From positions 1-64,000 of the forward strand of contig DAORKG010000010.1 of assembly GCA_035439445.1 (NCBI GenBank): a stretch of DNA of 64,000 nt, given 5' to 3'. Shown one piece after another: positions 50,287 to 60,495 of this stretch. This stretch comes from UBA4416 sp035439445. GTDB lineage: Bacteria > Bacteroidota > Bacteroidia > B-17B0 > Aurantibacillaceae. Positions within the stretch are counted from its first letter, which is position 1, and each line of letters opens with the position of its first letter. Under the pieces are notes generated by a model. It did no database searches, was not told where the DNA came from, and saw only the letters and a list, made by a program, of their open reading frames with translations. Both the position numbers and the translations under genes were made by a program.

Positions 50287-50805
50287 TCATCGTAACATTT
50301 CCCAAAGCACAATTCCCATGCTTACCGAAACATTGAAGGAGTGTTTAGTGCCAAATTGTGGGATTTCGATACACGCATCGCTTTGATTGATGATTTCTTG
50401 TTCTACTCCATAAACCTCATTACCAAAAACTAAAGCCAATGGCTTATTAGGTTTTTGAAATTGATTGAGCATGATGGAATTTTTAGCTTGTTCGATAGAA
50501 GCGATGAAATAGCCTTTTGATTTTAAATCGTCAATAGCTTCTTGTGTTGATTTAAAATATTTCCAAGAAACAGTTTCCGTTGCACCTAATGCTGTTTTTT
50601 CAATCTCAGGTTTTGGTGGAGTTCCAGTTACACCACACAAATAAATAGCTTCAATTAAAAAAGCATCAGAGGTTCTAAAAGCAGAACCAACATTATTTAA
50701 ACTTCTAATGTTATCTAATACGAGAATGATGTTATTTTTTTTGGTTGCCTTAAATTCATCCGAACTTAAACGCCCCAAATCATTCATACTCAACTTCTCG
50801 TTCAC
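50287..50805 (-). CDS. TrmH/SpoU family RNA 2'-O-methyltransferase
   Basis: A 172-residue cytoplasmic enzyme with the SPOUT knot. The three SpoU motifs are present: LDNIRSLNNVGSAFRTSDAF (motif 1, with Asn and Arg), ALVFGNEVYGVEQEII (motif 2) and IPQFGTKHSFNVSVSMGIVLWE (motif 3). It methylates a ribose 2'-OH in tRNA or rRNA; the exact target is not shown. It starts 2 bases after the sprA stop codon and is probably translated from the same transcript. The small size means it has only the catalytic domain. Confidence 0.9.
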   Translation of the reverse strand: MNEKLSMNDLGRLSSDEFKATKKNNIILVLDNIRSLNNVGSAFRTSDAFLIEAIYLCGVTGTPPKPEIEKTALGATETVSWKYFKSTQEAIDDLKSKGYFIASIEQAKNSIMLNQFQKPNKPLALVFGNEVYGVEQEIINQSDACIEIPQFGTKHSFNVSVSMGIVLWEMLR

Positions 50806-50807
50806 CT

Positions 50808-53800
50808 TTATTGTAAGTTAAATCTTAAACTAAATCCGGCGTTAGTATTGGCCGTAGGAAATGAATTTGATGTTTGTGGTGTTGTTCTAATCCAATCGTA
50901 GAATATACGAAGATTGATTGCCTGAGTTAACTGATAATCCAACGCTGTTTTTAACGTAATAATATTTTGCCCACCGGTTGGAGTACTTATCTCATCAGCA
51001 ATTCTTCTGATGATAGTCATATTTTTACGATAAGACAAATCAAGTTTAAAATTCAAATCACTCTTCAATGGTTGACCTTTAATTTTAACAGAAGGAATAG
51101 TTAAATTAGGGAAACGATACCCAATTCCAACAACATATTCTTGCCCTTTGGTTTCAATTATTTGAGGACCAGTAATATTTAAATTAACCGTTTTATCTTT
51201 CTTAATCTCAAAGTTTGCTAACAAGCCAGGTTTATTAAATTTAAAATCAAACTTAATTAAAGGACTAAAAGCTTCTGTAATAGTTGCTCCCTGTATAGTG
51301 TATTTAGGGTTAAAATTAGGTGTTTGTCCACTTCCTCCTCCAATTGGAACACGAGTATCTTTACCTTCAACATACAATAAGTTATTAGCATAACCTCCAA
51401 TTGTATATAAAGAACGGTAAGCATGACGAAGCGTAACAGATTGGAAGAATTTTTTCATCACTTTTAATTTCCCTATTCCATCCCAACTTACTGTCCAGTT
51501 AGGCATAGGAATTTGTTTAAACATTTTGTCGGTACCAACCCCTTTTAATTTTCTTCCGGTATAAGTTTGATAGAAAGCACCTAACAATACATCCTGTTGT
51601 GTATTACTATAACCATCATATTGCTGAACTCCAAATGCATCTGTATATTCATGAAGTGCTCTATCATCTTTTGAATAAGATAAATCTCTAGCAACATCTT
51701 GCCTTATAACTAAAAACTCTTTAAACAATTCAGATGAGCCATCTTTTACATTTCCTTTATCTTTAAAAGACTTACCAAGTGTAAATACGCTTATACTATA
51801 GTTACCTGTGTTGTTAGGCGTTTCAAATAAGTACCCTCTATTTCCATTATCAATCAACGAATCGCCTCCATACCTCAAATAAGTTGACTGATTTTGACCA
51901 AAGGTTTTAGTTCCGTTTAATTCTATTTTTAAACTACCGTGAGGTTCAACATTGGCTCTGTATGTAATATTTTTTGTAGTAGTAGTAGTGTATGGCAAAC
52001 TTTGATTCTGATTTTTAACCAGCCAATCATTATTAATGGCCTTACGAACAATACTATCATTTGAACCGCTCACAAAAGCCAATCCTGGCGCCATACCTTT
52101 ACTAGGATCCATTCCTAAATACTGAGAGCTTGGGAAAAATCCAGGAAGTGCCGTTCCGTTTGTTTGTTGATAGGATAACGAAACTTGCTTAATCATCATA
52201 ATTCCTCTTGCTAAAAACTCTCCTATATCTTTGGCATATTGCGTATCTGCTTTTTTAGCAGAATCTGCTTTTGTAGTTCCTTTATCACCACCTTTGGTAG
52301 CTGTTTTAGGTTTGTTATTAGCTCCTGAATTAATTTTCCTAAAATATGGAATCTTGTTATAAAGCGTGGTCATATTCAAAGTTCCATTTAAGTTTTTGGT
52401 GTTGGTATTTTGAATTGTATTACCTATTGATTCCTGTGCAAATGGTCTTCTTGTCCAAGTATACGTAGAACTATACCTAGCACTAGCATTAACAAAATCA
52501 AAAATTGGAATTTTATTAATTGGTATTTGATAATTTAAATTAGCCTGTTGTCTGAATCCGGTAGTCGTTCCTAAACCAATAATATTCTTCTGAATTGAAT
52601 CCTTTTCTTCTTTCGTATCAATTTTTCCAATTGGTTCTAAAATACGTCCATCATTATTGGCTGTATAATCAAACTTCAGATTTTTAGTGAAGTTCCACTG
52701 CAAATCATAATTACGTGTTATATTAAATGTTTTGTTAAACTGGGCTTGAGTTAAATTATCAGTGCTTCCAGTATAAAAACTAGTAATATCTCGGTTCAAT
52801 AATTCACTATAAGATCTATTGATTTCAGAATTAAAGCCTAGCCTGCTAGGTAAAGGAGTTATATTAAATTCCTTAACTAACGCTAACCACTTGTTGTTTA
52901 TGATTTTATTAGTTGATTTCTTAAACGGAGTCCATGCTTTAGCATTTATGGAGTAATTATAGGATAGAGCTCCTCTATATGACTTAATAATACTACGTTC
53001 AATATTTACATTTCGTCTGGTTGTTTCGTTATAAGCATATGTAAGTGAGAAATTACTAACATCCCAAGGCATTGGTTTGGAACCTTCTTTTTTCAGTCCA
53101 TCAATTCTAACATTAGAAAAATTATAACCTTTGCGAACAGTAACATCCTGTGCATTTTTCTTAATCTCTTTTTGAAGAGTTGGATTAATATTAGGGTTGT
53201 CAATTTTAATATCCGGATCATAAGGGCTGTATTGTGGTGTAATAATAGTTTGCCCGTGAGCGTAATAAACCGGTAAATTCACTCTCCATTTTACAGGAAA
53301 GAATTTACCTAATTGAAAAGTAGATGCAGCATCCCATTGGAAATTAGTTTCTCTGCTTCGTTCGCTGATTTTCTTTTCTATACTTCCAAAAAACGGCTTA
53401 CTATAAGTTGCAGCTAAAGACACTTGACCTAAATCTGCTAATTTTGCTTGTACACTTCCAGTAGTTGCCCAGCCTCCTTTATTAACGAAATCTGTTAAGC
53501 GCAACTCATTAACCCACACCTCAACGCATTTTGGTAAACCGCCATCATCCTTCGGATTCCTAATACCTATCATTAAACTCTTTACACTAGCTAAATTTGG
53601 ATTACCAACAACTGTAATTTTATTGTTACCATCCGCTTCTGTATAAGTTTTTTGCATTGAAACTAAATCAATACCAGATGCACCATTTCGATTTATTTTT
53701 ACGGATGTTATTTTCTCAAAATCAATAATAAATTCATTATCAGATGGCCATACGTTTAATCTATCTGCATCTGAATTAGGGTCATAAAATCCGGGTTGAG

Positions 53801-56800
53801 TTAATTTTACAGGAATTTCGTATTCATAATAGTTATTGTTGTAATCAGATCCTAAACGAACAAATACAGTAACATCACCATCATTTAAAGGCTCAGTTCC
53901 TAATTTCTCGGCATGCATAAATAATTTTAATTTACCAAAAGAACGAACATCTAACTCTGTATTTTTGGTAATTGCTCTACTATCTCCGTCTTTTAAATTA
54001 CATGCTCTTAACGACAATGCTTGCTCGTTAAGTAAAACCGTATTTGTTGTTTGAATATTTTGCTGTTGGTTAATTCCCGGAGGGATAACATAGTTTACAG
54101 GTTTTTTCTCGCCATTTTCTTGAACACTAACTGCCGACACATCAAATGTGGTAGAATTATCATCATTAGCAATGTATTCTCCCGGTTTTTGTAAATCAAA
54201 AGCGTAACGTCTCCAATCACTTCTAACTAATTCCATACGAGCAATACGGCATATAACTGGCTTATCAAAACCCTTCATAAAAACACGCATAAAACGTATT
54301 GAATTAAATCCTTCAATAGATCCTACTGATTTTTCAAACTCGGTAACAGGAACTTTAAACTGATACCATTTCACATTTTTTTGTGTGTTACCAATTGTTG
54401 CACTTCCATCTAATACATTCACAATATAATTTTGTCCAACATTATTCGGATTTAAATCTTGTGGTGAGATTTTAATTTTATATTGATAGTAGTTCTCTGT
54501 TTCACTTAAAGTATTATCCTTGTTTACATCTTCAATATTAGGATTATTTGTTGCCGCACTTGGAATACCTGCATCCGGATACTGTGCTTCTGTAGGAGAA
54601 TTACCCTGTGCGTTATTGTATTTTTTATAACGATTTAATGTATTTGCTCTGGTGTCTGATACGGGGATTGCATCATAATCACTACCTCTAAAGAAATGAT
54701 AGTTATCTGAGCTAGGGTCATTAATAGCTTCATCAACGTACTGATTTCCCTGATATGCAGATAAAGCAGCCATGTATGCAGGAAATTTTCTAGCTTCAGC
54801 CGAATCGACTAAACCATCATAACCTGCATCTTGAAAAGGTCTATCATCCGGATCATTCACGAATGAATTTGAAATTGGACTTATCAGCGGCACCCTTCCG
54901 ATATTAGATTCTATAGTTGGTAAATTACCATTAGAGCCTGTTGGTTTTCCAGGTAGCCCATTCTCATAACACATTTTACCATCCTTCACAATATCTTCAC
55001 TAATGTTCCCCAAATTAATATACAACTCACCACTAGGCTTACTATTGGCATCCATGTCCGGATATGTTCCCGAATTATAGTCACCATTAAAAGGATCCAT
55101 CATCCAAAACTGCACATACTCTATATTTGCAGCCTGAAAATCATTTGTCTCCAATCTTCTCATAATACCTCCCCAGCGAGATTCAGGATTCGCTAACCTT
55201 CCGGTATTAGCACCTGTTTTAATCATACCACTGCTGTATGACGTTGAATTAACATCATAATTATACGGTCCTCTCTCACTTGGATAAAAAGCTAAATCTA
55301 AAACAGACATCACTACAGGTTGTCCGTTTGGAGGAGTTTTACCAGGAAACAACTCGGTCTCTAAAACCTGACGCATGAAGTTATTTGAGAAAGTAGATTC
55401 TGGAATATTACCAGGCTTTATACTAGTGTTTTGTTGTCCGTAAAATAATGGATCAATATGATACCAGTTAAACTGAGCTCTATTTAAACCTGTTTTAATA
55501 TCATTATTTTCTACTGCCTCAGGGAATAAAGAAGGCTGACCTTGTGGTATACTGGCCATAACCCAAGCACTTGCACTCTTTAAGTCAATTAATGAAATAC
55601 TACCTTCAAAATCATCAACATAAGAATTCCCGTTTTTACCAATTGCTTTAGCATTACCCGGAATCAATTGAGCAAACTCCCCGCGAGTAACAATACTACT
55701 CATTTCTTTAGTATTGATTAAAGGAATTTTATCAATCCATCGGGTTAAGAAAGGGACATCTGTTTTATAGTTATAATCTAATCCCCAAATTGTGTTCGAC
55801 ACAGGTTCATCTCCGATATTAACTTTTTGAGTAACAGGTTTTTCATTTAAATGCAATACCGTGCCCCCTAAAGTTAAATCTTTATTTACCTTAAAGTCTA
55901 AACGAGTTCCAAACAAACTTTTTTGCTGAACGTTAAATAATGAATTACTTTCTGTGCTAACTTTTATGTTTGCTCCTGAGTTTAAAATACTTTCATTAAT
56001 AATTTTAACTCTACCTAAAGTATAATCAACCGTATAATCCACGTTTTCGGTTAATTTTTGTCCATTAGCCGTAACGGAAACAGCTCCTTGTGGAATATTT
56101 AAAGCATTTAAAGAAATCTCTGCTCCCGACGCTGACTTATATTGTCCTTTTATTTTAAACCTATTTTTGTTCTGTAATTGTTGAGCAACAGTTCTTGTAG
56201 AATCATACAGTTCCTGATATATATATTTGTCAGCAACAGGAAAATCCGAAGCATCAAATTTACTTCTCAAATTATTACCAAACGGTTCTTTTGATGATAA
56301 ATAAATACGCCCGTTGTTAGGGTTTATCGTATAATCCTTCACAAAATCGTAAACCCCATCAGAATAAGGATCTCCATTCACACTCAACTTATCAAGTCCC
56401 ATTACCTGAACTAATAATTTTCCATTCACATTACCATAAGGGATGTATGGCACATCAACACCTGTTTCAATATTGTTATAATAAATATCACATTTAAAAT
56501 CAGCTGCATTTAAGTTATAAGCACCTAACGAATAAACGTTTTTCATCATCAAGTCCCAAGTGCTAAATTTGGGGCTGGTAACCGAACCGCTCTTTAATAA
56601 TTTTAAATATAAAGGTCCGGTGGTAAACTGATCTGAAAACTCGCCTACCTGATATGTTTTCCCGTTATAGGTATATTGGTAAGCAATAGCAATAGTTTGA
56701 TCGTTATTAATAGATTGATTAATAGAAATAAAACCTAAGCGACTGTTAAATGTAAATTCTGAAGGATTTAACTTTCTACCATTTTGCACTACCTCGAAAT

Positions 56801-58199
56801 CTCGAGAAGACTGCATAAATTTAAAAGCATCATTACAATTATTAGGCGCAACTCCAGAATTTGACAAAGCCGAATAAATTAGTGACGCATTAGCATTAGA
56901 ACGAGGAGGCATAATACTTCCAGCTGTTGTATCGGTGATAATATTATATAAGCTATTTGCGCCATTATGTGGGTAAAGATCCAAACTGTCTTCAATCCGG
57001 TACCTACTTAATGGTTGACAAAGAGAATTTCTCAAATTAACATTTACATGATTCGTATCACCTTCTCCTAAATCAGTAAAAGCGACGAAGTTTCGGGTTT
57101 GCTCAGTACTACCCGTTTGATTCGTAATATAAACCTCGACTTTGGTAATAACAATTGGAGTTGTCACAATAGGTAAGGTAGACATCCACTGGTCATAATT
57201 ATCACGGAAATAATGTCCCATGAAGTAATGTTTATTAACCTCGTAATTATCTGCGCTTACATTAAAATACATGGTTTGTGCCCCACCTTGCACAGAAACC
57301 TCTTGTTTTTTACCACGTTGTTGTGAAAATAAAGCCGTAGCAGTTAACCTACCAAATTGCAATTGCGTTTTTACCCCAAACAAACTCTGGCTACCTTGAA
57401 TTAATGAGCTATTAAGAGGCATACTAACATTTCCTGCTTCTATTTTCTTGATAATCTCATCCTCATAGCCTGTATACTCCAATTTCATTTGATTTTCCCA
57501 ATCAAAAGATGCTTCTGTATTGTAGCTGGTTGTGATTTTTAGCTTGTCTCCAATTTTACCAATTAAGTTTAATTGAATACGCATATTAAAATCAAAATTC
57601 GTAACCTTTTGCTGACGTTGAGGTATTGCAGGATTTAATGTTTTGTTTCGGTTTAAAGCAAAAATCAATTCGGCTGTTCCTGTAGGTTTAATATCCACTT
57701 GATTACCCCCAAAAATCCGGTCAAAGATTTCGCTATTTACTGTTAGTTTAGGAAGCGTACCTTTTTTTGTTTGGTTTTGTAAATCTTCTGCTTTGATTTT
57801 AGATCTCCAATGACTCTTTACAGCATCTTTAAACATCTGATCCTGATAATCTTTAAACTCTACATAAGTCTCAGGACGGTAATTCATATCACCTATTTTT
57901 TGGGTAATATCGTAGTTACCTGTTTGGGGATTGTAATTCGTTTCAGTTTTAATGTTAGATGGATTCCCAAGATATAAACCACTTTTATCGTCAAAATTTG
58001 GTTGACCTCCATTATTATCATTAAACTTATATGGAAGGTCATCCTTTGTTACAACAGGCGAATCGGGCGGTAAATTGTGACTGTAAAGAAAATGAGGTTT
58101 GCTTAAGGGAGCGTTCTTGGCCTTTGAACCAACAACAATGCTCATTAAGCCAACCGACACTGAACCTACAACAAGAAATTTTACGACTCCTTTTATCAC
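50808..58199 (-). CDS. sprA: SprA, type IX secretion outer-membrane translocon
   Basis: A 2463-residue protein with N-terminal signal sequence (MIKGVVKFLVVGSVSVGLMS). Recognisable family segments are NIKTETNYNPQTGNYDITQKIG near residue 85, QLNLIGKIGDKLKITTSYNTEASFDWENQMKLEYTGYEDEI in outline near 210, and GNVSMPLNSSLIQGSQSLFG near 265. SprA forms a very large 36-strand beta-barrel through which folded T9SS cargo leaves; the size is normal for it. It is placed 8 bases behind ruvA and 2 bases before the TrmH gene, so ruvA-sprA-trmH is one transcript. T9SS cargo genes in this window (2792, 18802, 33549, 41968) are consistent with it. Confidence 0.96.
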   Translation of the reverse strand: MIKGVVKFLVVGSVSVGLMSIVVGSKAKNAPLSKPHFLYSHNLPPDSPVVTKDDLPYKFNDNNGGQPNFDDKSGLYLGNPSNIKTETNYNPQTGNYDITQKIGDMNYRPETYVEFKDYQDQMFKDAVKSHWRSKIKAEDLQNQTKKGTLPKLTVNSEIFDRIFGGNQVDIKPTGTAELIFALNRNKTLNPAIPQRQQKVTNFDFNMRIQLNLIGKIGDKLKITTSYNTEASFDWENQMKLEYTGYEDEIIKKIEAGNVSMPLNSSLIQGSQSLFGVKTQLQFGRLTATALFSQQRGKKQEVSVQGGAQTMYFNVSADNYEVNKHYFMGHYFRDNYDQWMSTLPIVTTPIVITKVEVYITNQTGSTEQTRNFVAFTDLGEGDTNHVNVNLRNSLCQPLSRYRIEDSLDLYPHNGANSLYNIITDTTAGSIMPPRSNANASLIYSALSNSGVAPNNCNDAFKFMQSSRDFEVVQNGRKLNPSEFTFNSRLGFISINQSINNDQTIAIAYQYTYNGKTYQVGEFSDQFTTGPLYLKLLKSGSVTSPKFSTWDLMMKNVYSLGAYNLNAADFKCDIYYNNIETGVDVPYIPYGNVNGKLLVQVMGLDKLSVNGDPYSDGVYDFVKDYTINPNNGRIYLSSKEPFGNNLRSKFDASDFPVADKYIYQELYDSTRTVAQQLQNKNRFKIKGQYKSASGAEISLNALNIPQGAVSVTANGQKLTENVDYTVDYTLGRVKIINESILNSGANIKVSTESNSLFNVQQKSLFGTRLDFKVNKDLTLGGTVLHLNEKPVTQKVNIGDEPVSNTIWGLDYNYKTDVPFLTRWIDKIPLINTKEMSSIVTRGEFAQLIPGNAKAIGKNGNSYVDDFEGSISLIDLKSASAWVMASIPQGQPSLFPEAVENNDIKTGLNRAQFNWYHIDPLFYGQQNTSIKPGNIPESTFSNNFMRQVLETELFPGKTPPNGQPVVMSVLDLAFYPSERGPYNYDVNSTSYSSGMIKTGANTGRLANPESRWGGIMRRLETNDFQAANIEYVQFWMMDPFNGDYNSGTYPDMDANSKPSGELYINLGNISEDIVKDGKMCYENGLPGKPTGSNGNLPTIESNIGRVPLISPISNSFVNDPDDRPFQDAGYDGLVDSAEARKFPAYMAALSAYQGNQYVDEAINDPSSDNYHFFRGSDYDAIPVSDTRANTLNRYKKYNNAQGNSPTEAQYPDAGIPSAATNNPNIEDVNKDNTLSETENYYQYKIKISPQDLNPNNVGQNYIVNVLDGSATIGNTQKNVKWYQFKVPVTEFEKSVGSIEGFNSIRFMRVFMKGFDKPVICRIARMELVRSDWRRYAFDLQKPGEYIANDDNSTTFDVSAVSVQENGEKKPVNYVIPPGINQQQNIQTTNTVLLNEQALSLRACNLKDGDSRAITKNTELDVRSFGKLKLFMHAEKLGTEPLNDGDVTVFVRLGSDYNNNYYEYEIPVKLTQPGFYDPNSDADRLNVWPSDNEFIIDFEKITSVKINRNGASGIDLVSMQKTYTEADGNNKITVVGNPNLASVKSLMIGIRNPKDDGGLPKCVEVWVNELRLTDFVNKGGWATTGSVQAKLADLGQVSLAATYSKPFFGSIEKKISERSRETNFQWDAASTFQLGKFFPVKWRVNLPVYYAHGQTIITPQYSPYDPDIKIDNPNINPTLQKEIKKNAQDVTVRKGYNFSNVRIDGLKKEGSKPMPWDVSNFSLTYAYNETTRRNVNIERSIIKSYRGALSYNYSINAKAWTPFKKSTNKIINNKWLALVKEFNITPLPSRLGFNSEINRSYSELLNRDITSFYTGSTDNLTQAQFNKTFNITRNYDLQWNFTKNLKFDYTANNDGRILEPIGKIDTKEEKDSIQKNIIGLGTTTGFRQQANLNYQIPINKIPIFDFVNASARYSSTYTWTRRPFAQESIGNTIQNTNTKNLNGTLNMTTLYNKIPYFRKINSGANNKPKTATKGGDKGTTKADSAKKADTQYAKDIGEFLARGIMMIKQVSLSYQQTNGTALPGFFPSSQYLGMDPSKGMAPGLAFVSGSNDSIVRKAINNDWLVKNQNQSLPYTTTTTKNITYRANVEPHGSLKIELNGTKTFGQNQSTYLRYGGDSLIDNGNRGYLFETPNNTGNYSISVFTLGKSFKDKGNVKDGSSELFKEFLVIRQDVARDLSYSKDDRALHEYTDAFGVQQYDGYSNTQQDVLLGAFYQTYTGRKLKGVGTDKMFKQIPMPNWTVSWDGIGKLKVMKKFFQSVTLRHAYRSLYTIGGYANNLLYVEGKDTRVPIGGGSGQTPNFNPKYTIQGATITEAFSPLIKFDFKFNKPGLLANFEIKKDKTVNLNITGPQIIETKGQEYVVGIGYRFPNLTIPSVKIKGQPLKSDLNFKLDLSYRKNMTIIRRIADEISTPTGGQNIITLKTALDYQLTQAINLRIFYDWIRTTPQTSNSFPTANTNAGFSLRFNLQ

Positions 58200-58207
58200 G
58201 CTTTAAA

Positions 58208-58801
58208 TTACATATTTTTTAATGCTGATTTAATCAGCAGTTCAACATTATCTGTAGTAACACCTTGTTGCTTAATCGCTTTCTCAATGGCTTTTTCGGC
58301 CGTTAATTTAGGGAAACCTAGTGTAACTAGTGCCATTAACGCCTCATCTTTGTTTTTATTGTATGATGGATTTAAAATTTGAGAGATTCCACCTTCGTGT
58401 TTTCCCATTTTACCTTTTAAATCAACCACTATACGCTGTGCTGTTTTTTCACCTATGCCTTTTATACTCTTTAATAAAGCCACATTAGCTGTATTTATAG
58501 CTCCTGCAATTTCTGCCGCACTTAACGATGATAGCATAAGAATGGCACTTCCACCACCAACACCCGATACCGAAATGAGTTTTCTGAATAAATCTCTTTC
58601 TTCTTCGGAAGCGAAACCAAAGTATCTTGGATTATCATCTCTCACGTAAACACTCTCAACATATAATTTGGCAGAAGTTTTACCCTGAATGTGGCTATAG
58701 GTAGTTAACGATATTAGTAATCCATACCCCACTCCATTGGTTTCAATAACTGCCAAAGCAGGATTAAGTTCGGCTATTTGCCCATTAACGTAGCTAATCA
58801 T
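58208..58801 (-). CDS. ruvA: Holliday junction DNA helicase RuvA
   Basis: About 197 residues from ATG 58801 (MISYVNGQIAEL); the frame is open 21 bases further, but this start matches the family N-terminus. Domain I is an OB fold (1-62, NGVGYGLLISLTTY), and domain II has two helix-hairpin-helix motifs (RKLISVSGVGGGSAILML and LLKSIKGIGEKTAQRIVVDL) that grip the junction. Domain III (about 150-197: KDEALMALVTLGFPKLTAEKAI) contacts RuvB. RuvA targets RuvB to Holliday junctions for branch migration. RuvB is not in this window. sprA follows after 8 bases. Confidence 0.95.
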   Translation of the reverse strand: MISYVNGQIAELNPALAVIETNGVGYGLLISLTTYSHIQGKTSAKLYVESVYVRDDNPRYFGFASEEERDLFRKLISVSGVGGGSAILMLSSLSAAEIAGAINTANVALLKSIKGIGEKTAQRIVVDLKGKMGKHEGGISQILNPSYNKNKDEALMALVTLGFPKLTAEKAIEKAIKQQGVTTDNVELLIKSALKNM

Positions 58802-58943
58802 AAAGAGGGGTGAAAATAGCAATATTTTTACAATTGATGAAAAATAATTATGCTTTATATTTAAATGATTTCTTTGTTTTAAATAGGTTTAGGTTTTAAC
58901 AAAAAACTGTTTAAATCTTAGTGAATACTAAACTTTTTAGTAT

Positions 58944-58973
58944 TTTGAAAAGTTTAAATAATTATTACTTTTG
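58944..58973 (+). promoter_or_regulatory. Promoter of plsY
   Basis: TTTG (58944-58947), 18 bases, TACTTTTG (58966-58973, exact match to TAnnTTTG). It lies 22 bases before the TTG start. An inverted repeat TAAACTTTT (58929-58937) / AAAAGTTTA (58948-58956) brackets the TTTG box and could be an operator. Confidence 0.7.
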
Positions 58974-58994
58974 TGTAACTAAAACTAAACACAA

Positions 58995-59627
58995 TTGGAA
59001 ACCACTATAATTATTTCACTATTAGTTGCTGCTTATTTTTTAGGTTCTATACCTACTGCCGTTTGGTGGGGTAAGCGTTATTATGGCATTGATGTTAGAG
59101 AATTTGGAAGCGGAAATGCCGGAGCAACAAACACTTTCAGAGTCTTAGGTAAAAAAGCCGGAATTCCTGTTTTAGCTATTGATATTATAAAAGGAAGTTT
59201 GGCTGTATTGTTGGCTCATTTTTCGCCCTACACATTTGACAGTAATGAATTTGTGACATTGGAATTAGGCTTGGGAATTGCGGCTTTAGTGGGTCATGTT
59301 TTTCCTATTTTTGCTGGATTTAGAGGCGGTAAAGGAGTTGCAACTATTTTAGGAATTGTAATATGTATTACTCCACTTACCAGCTTAATGGTGTTAGGAG
59401 TATTTTTAATTGTATTATTAGCAACACGTTATGTTTCTTTATCATCTATGACTGCGGGTTTGAGTTTTCCATTCTTTTTAAATATTGTTTTAAAAAACCA
59501 AAACCAAACATTATTGATTTTCTCTTTATTTGTAGCTGCCTTATTGCTTATCACCCACAAGAAAAACATCTCTCGTTTGCTGAAGCATCAAGAAACTAAG
59601 GTGAATTTATTTCCTAAAAAAGCATAA
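58995..59627 (+). CDS. plsY: Glycerol-3-phosphate acyltransferase PlsY
   Basis: A 210-residue membrane enzyme with about five hydrophobic helices. The three conserved cytoplasmic loops are present: LGSIPTAVWWGKRYYGIDVREFGSGNAGATNTFRVLGKKAG (in outline, loop 1), FAGFRGGKGVATILG (loop 2, GGKGVAT) and the loop near RYVSLSSMTAGLSFP. It acylates sn-glycerol 3-phosphate with acyl-phosphate in phospholipid synthesis. Start is TTG at 58995, as no ATG is available upstream or near the first helix. It has its own promoter and terminator. Confidence 0.92.
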   Translation: METTIIISLLVAAYFLGSIPTAVWWGKRYYGIDVREFGSGNAGATNTFRVLGKKAGIPVLAIDIIKGSLAVLLAHFSPYTFDSNEFVTLELGLGIAALVGHVFPIFAGFRGGKGVATILGIVICITPLTSLMVLGVFLIVLLATRYVSLSSMTAGLSFPFFLNIVLKNQNQTLLIFSLFVAALLLITHKKNISRLLKHQETKVNLFPKKA

Positions 59628-59650
59628 GAATTAATATCATATATTTTGTA

Positions 59651-59686
59651 AAAGCCCTTTTGAAAATTCAAAAGGGCTTTTTATTT
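59651..59686 (+). terminator. Terminator of plsY
   Basis: AAAGCCCTTTTGAA (59651-59664) and its complement TTCAAAAGGGCTTT (59667-59680) form a 14-bp stem with an AA loop base pair, followed by T. Confidence 0.88.
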
Positions 59687-59690
59687 AATA

Positions 59691-59725
59691 AAAAAATCCT
59701 CCCAATTTTATATTGAAAGGATTTC
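59691..59725 (-). terminator. Weaker terminator of the sigma factor gene
   Basis: On the minus strand AAATCCT..CAAT and ATTG..AGGATTT pair around ATAAA with a 2-base mismatch in the stem, followed by a T run. It lies 25 bases past the sigma factor stop codon. Confidence 0.6.
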
Positions 59726-59749
59726 ACAAAAACTTAAAAACAGGAAAAA

Positions 59750-60349
59750 CTAAATATAAACCTCAACATTCTTTTCTTCCAGCATTTTCTTTAAATTAAT
59801 TAAAGCATAACGCATCCTTCCTAAAGAAGTATTTATAGATACATTAGTAATTTCTGCAATTTCCTTAAAACTCATATCGTAATAGGTTCTCATAATAACT
59901 ACTTCTTTTTGATCGGGAGGTAGTTCATTTACAACTAAACGAATGGTTTGTTTAAATAATTTGGATTCTTCGGTATCTTTAGAAGATTCTACTTCTTCGG
60001 GTATAATATCAAAAATACTAGTCTCTTCACCTTCATCATTAATAACAGTAGAAATAGAAGGCATCTTCTTAACCTTTCTAAAGTGATCAATAATTAAGTT
60101 TTTAGCGATACGCAAAATCCAGGGTAAAAATTTACCCTCCTCATTGTATTGTTGCTTTTTTAAAGTTTGAATGACTTTAAAAAATGTTTCCTGAAAAATA
60201 TCTTCCGTTAAGGCTTTATTTCGGGTAATTAAATAAATGTAAGAGAAAACACGACGTTTGTGTCTTTTTACGAGAATAGAAAGTGATTCTTCATTACCAT
60301 TCATGTAGAGCTTTACCAGCTCATTATCTGAAAGAAGTTGCATAGACAT
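59750..60349 (-). CDS. ECF-type RNA polymerase sigma factor
   Basis: A 199-residue cytoplasmic protein. Region 2 is near residue 20-90 (LSILVKRHKRRVFSYIYLITRNKALTEDIFQETFFKVI, FLPWILRIAKNLIIDHFRK); region 4 near 135-190 (LPPDQKEVVIMRTYYDMSFKEIAEITNVSINTSLGRMRYALINLKKML) has the helix-turn-helix that reads the -35 element. Between them lies an acidic linker (EEVESSKDTEESK). It resembles the many ECF sigma factors of Bacteroidota that work with an anti-sigma factor. No anti-sigma gene is adjacent, so control is unknown. Start ATG at 60349, or 60343 for the second Met. Confidence 0.9.
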   Translation of the reverse strand: MSMQLLSDNELVKLYMNGNEESLSILVKRHKRRVFSYIYLITRNKALTEDIFQETFFKVIQTLKKQQYNEEGKFLPWILRIAKNLIIDHFRKVKKMPSISTVINDEGEETSIFDIIPEEVESSKDTEESKLFKQTIRLVVNELPPDQKEVVIMRTYYDMSFKEIAEITNVSINTSLGRMRYALINLKKMLEEKNVEVYI

Positions 60350-60495
60350 AGGACTACAATTAAATTATTGGTTCAATAAAAATTTAAGTAGAAGTCTATG
60401 CGATGGTAATTACAGTTTTTAATTAATACTAGTACGAATTTAGCTTTTTTTCACAAACACAAACGTTAATTTGGGTGAAACTACGGTTTCAATTA

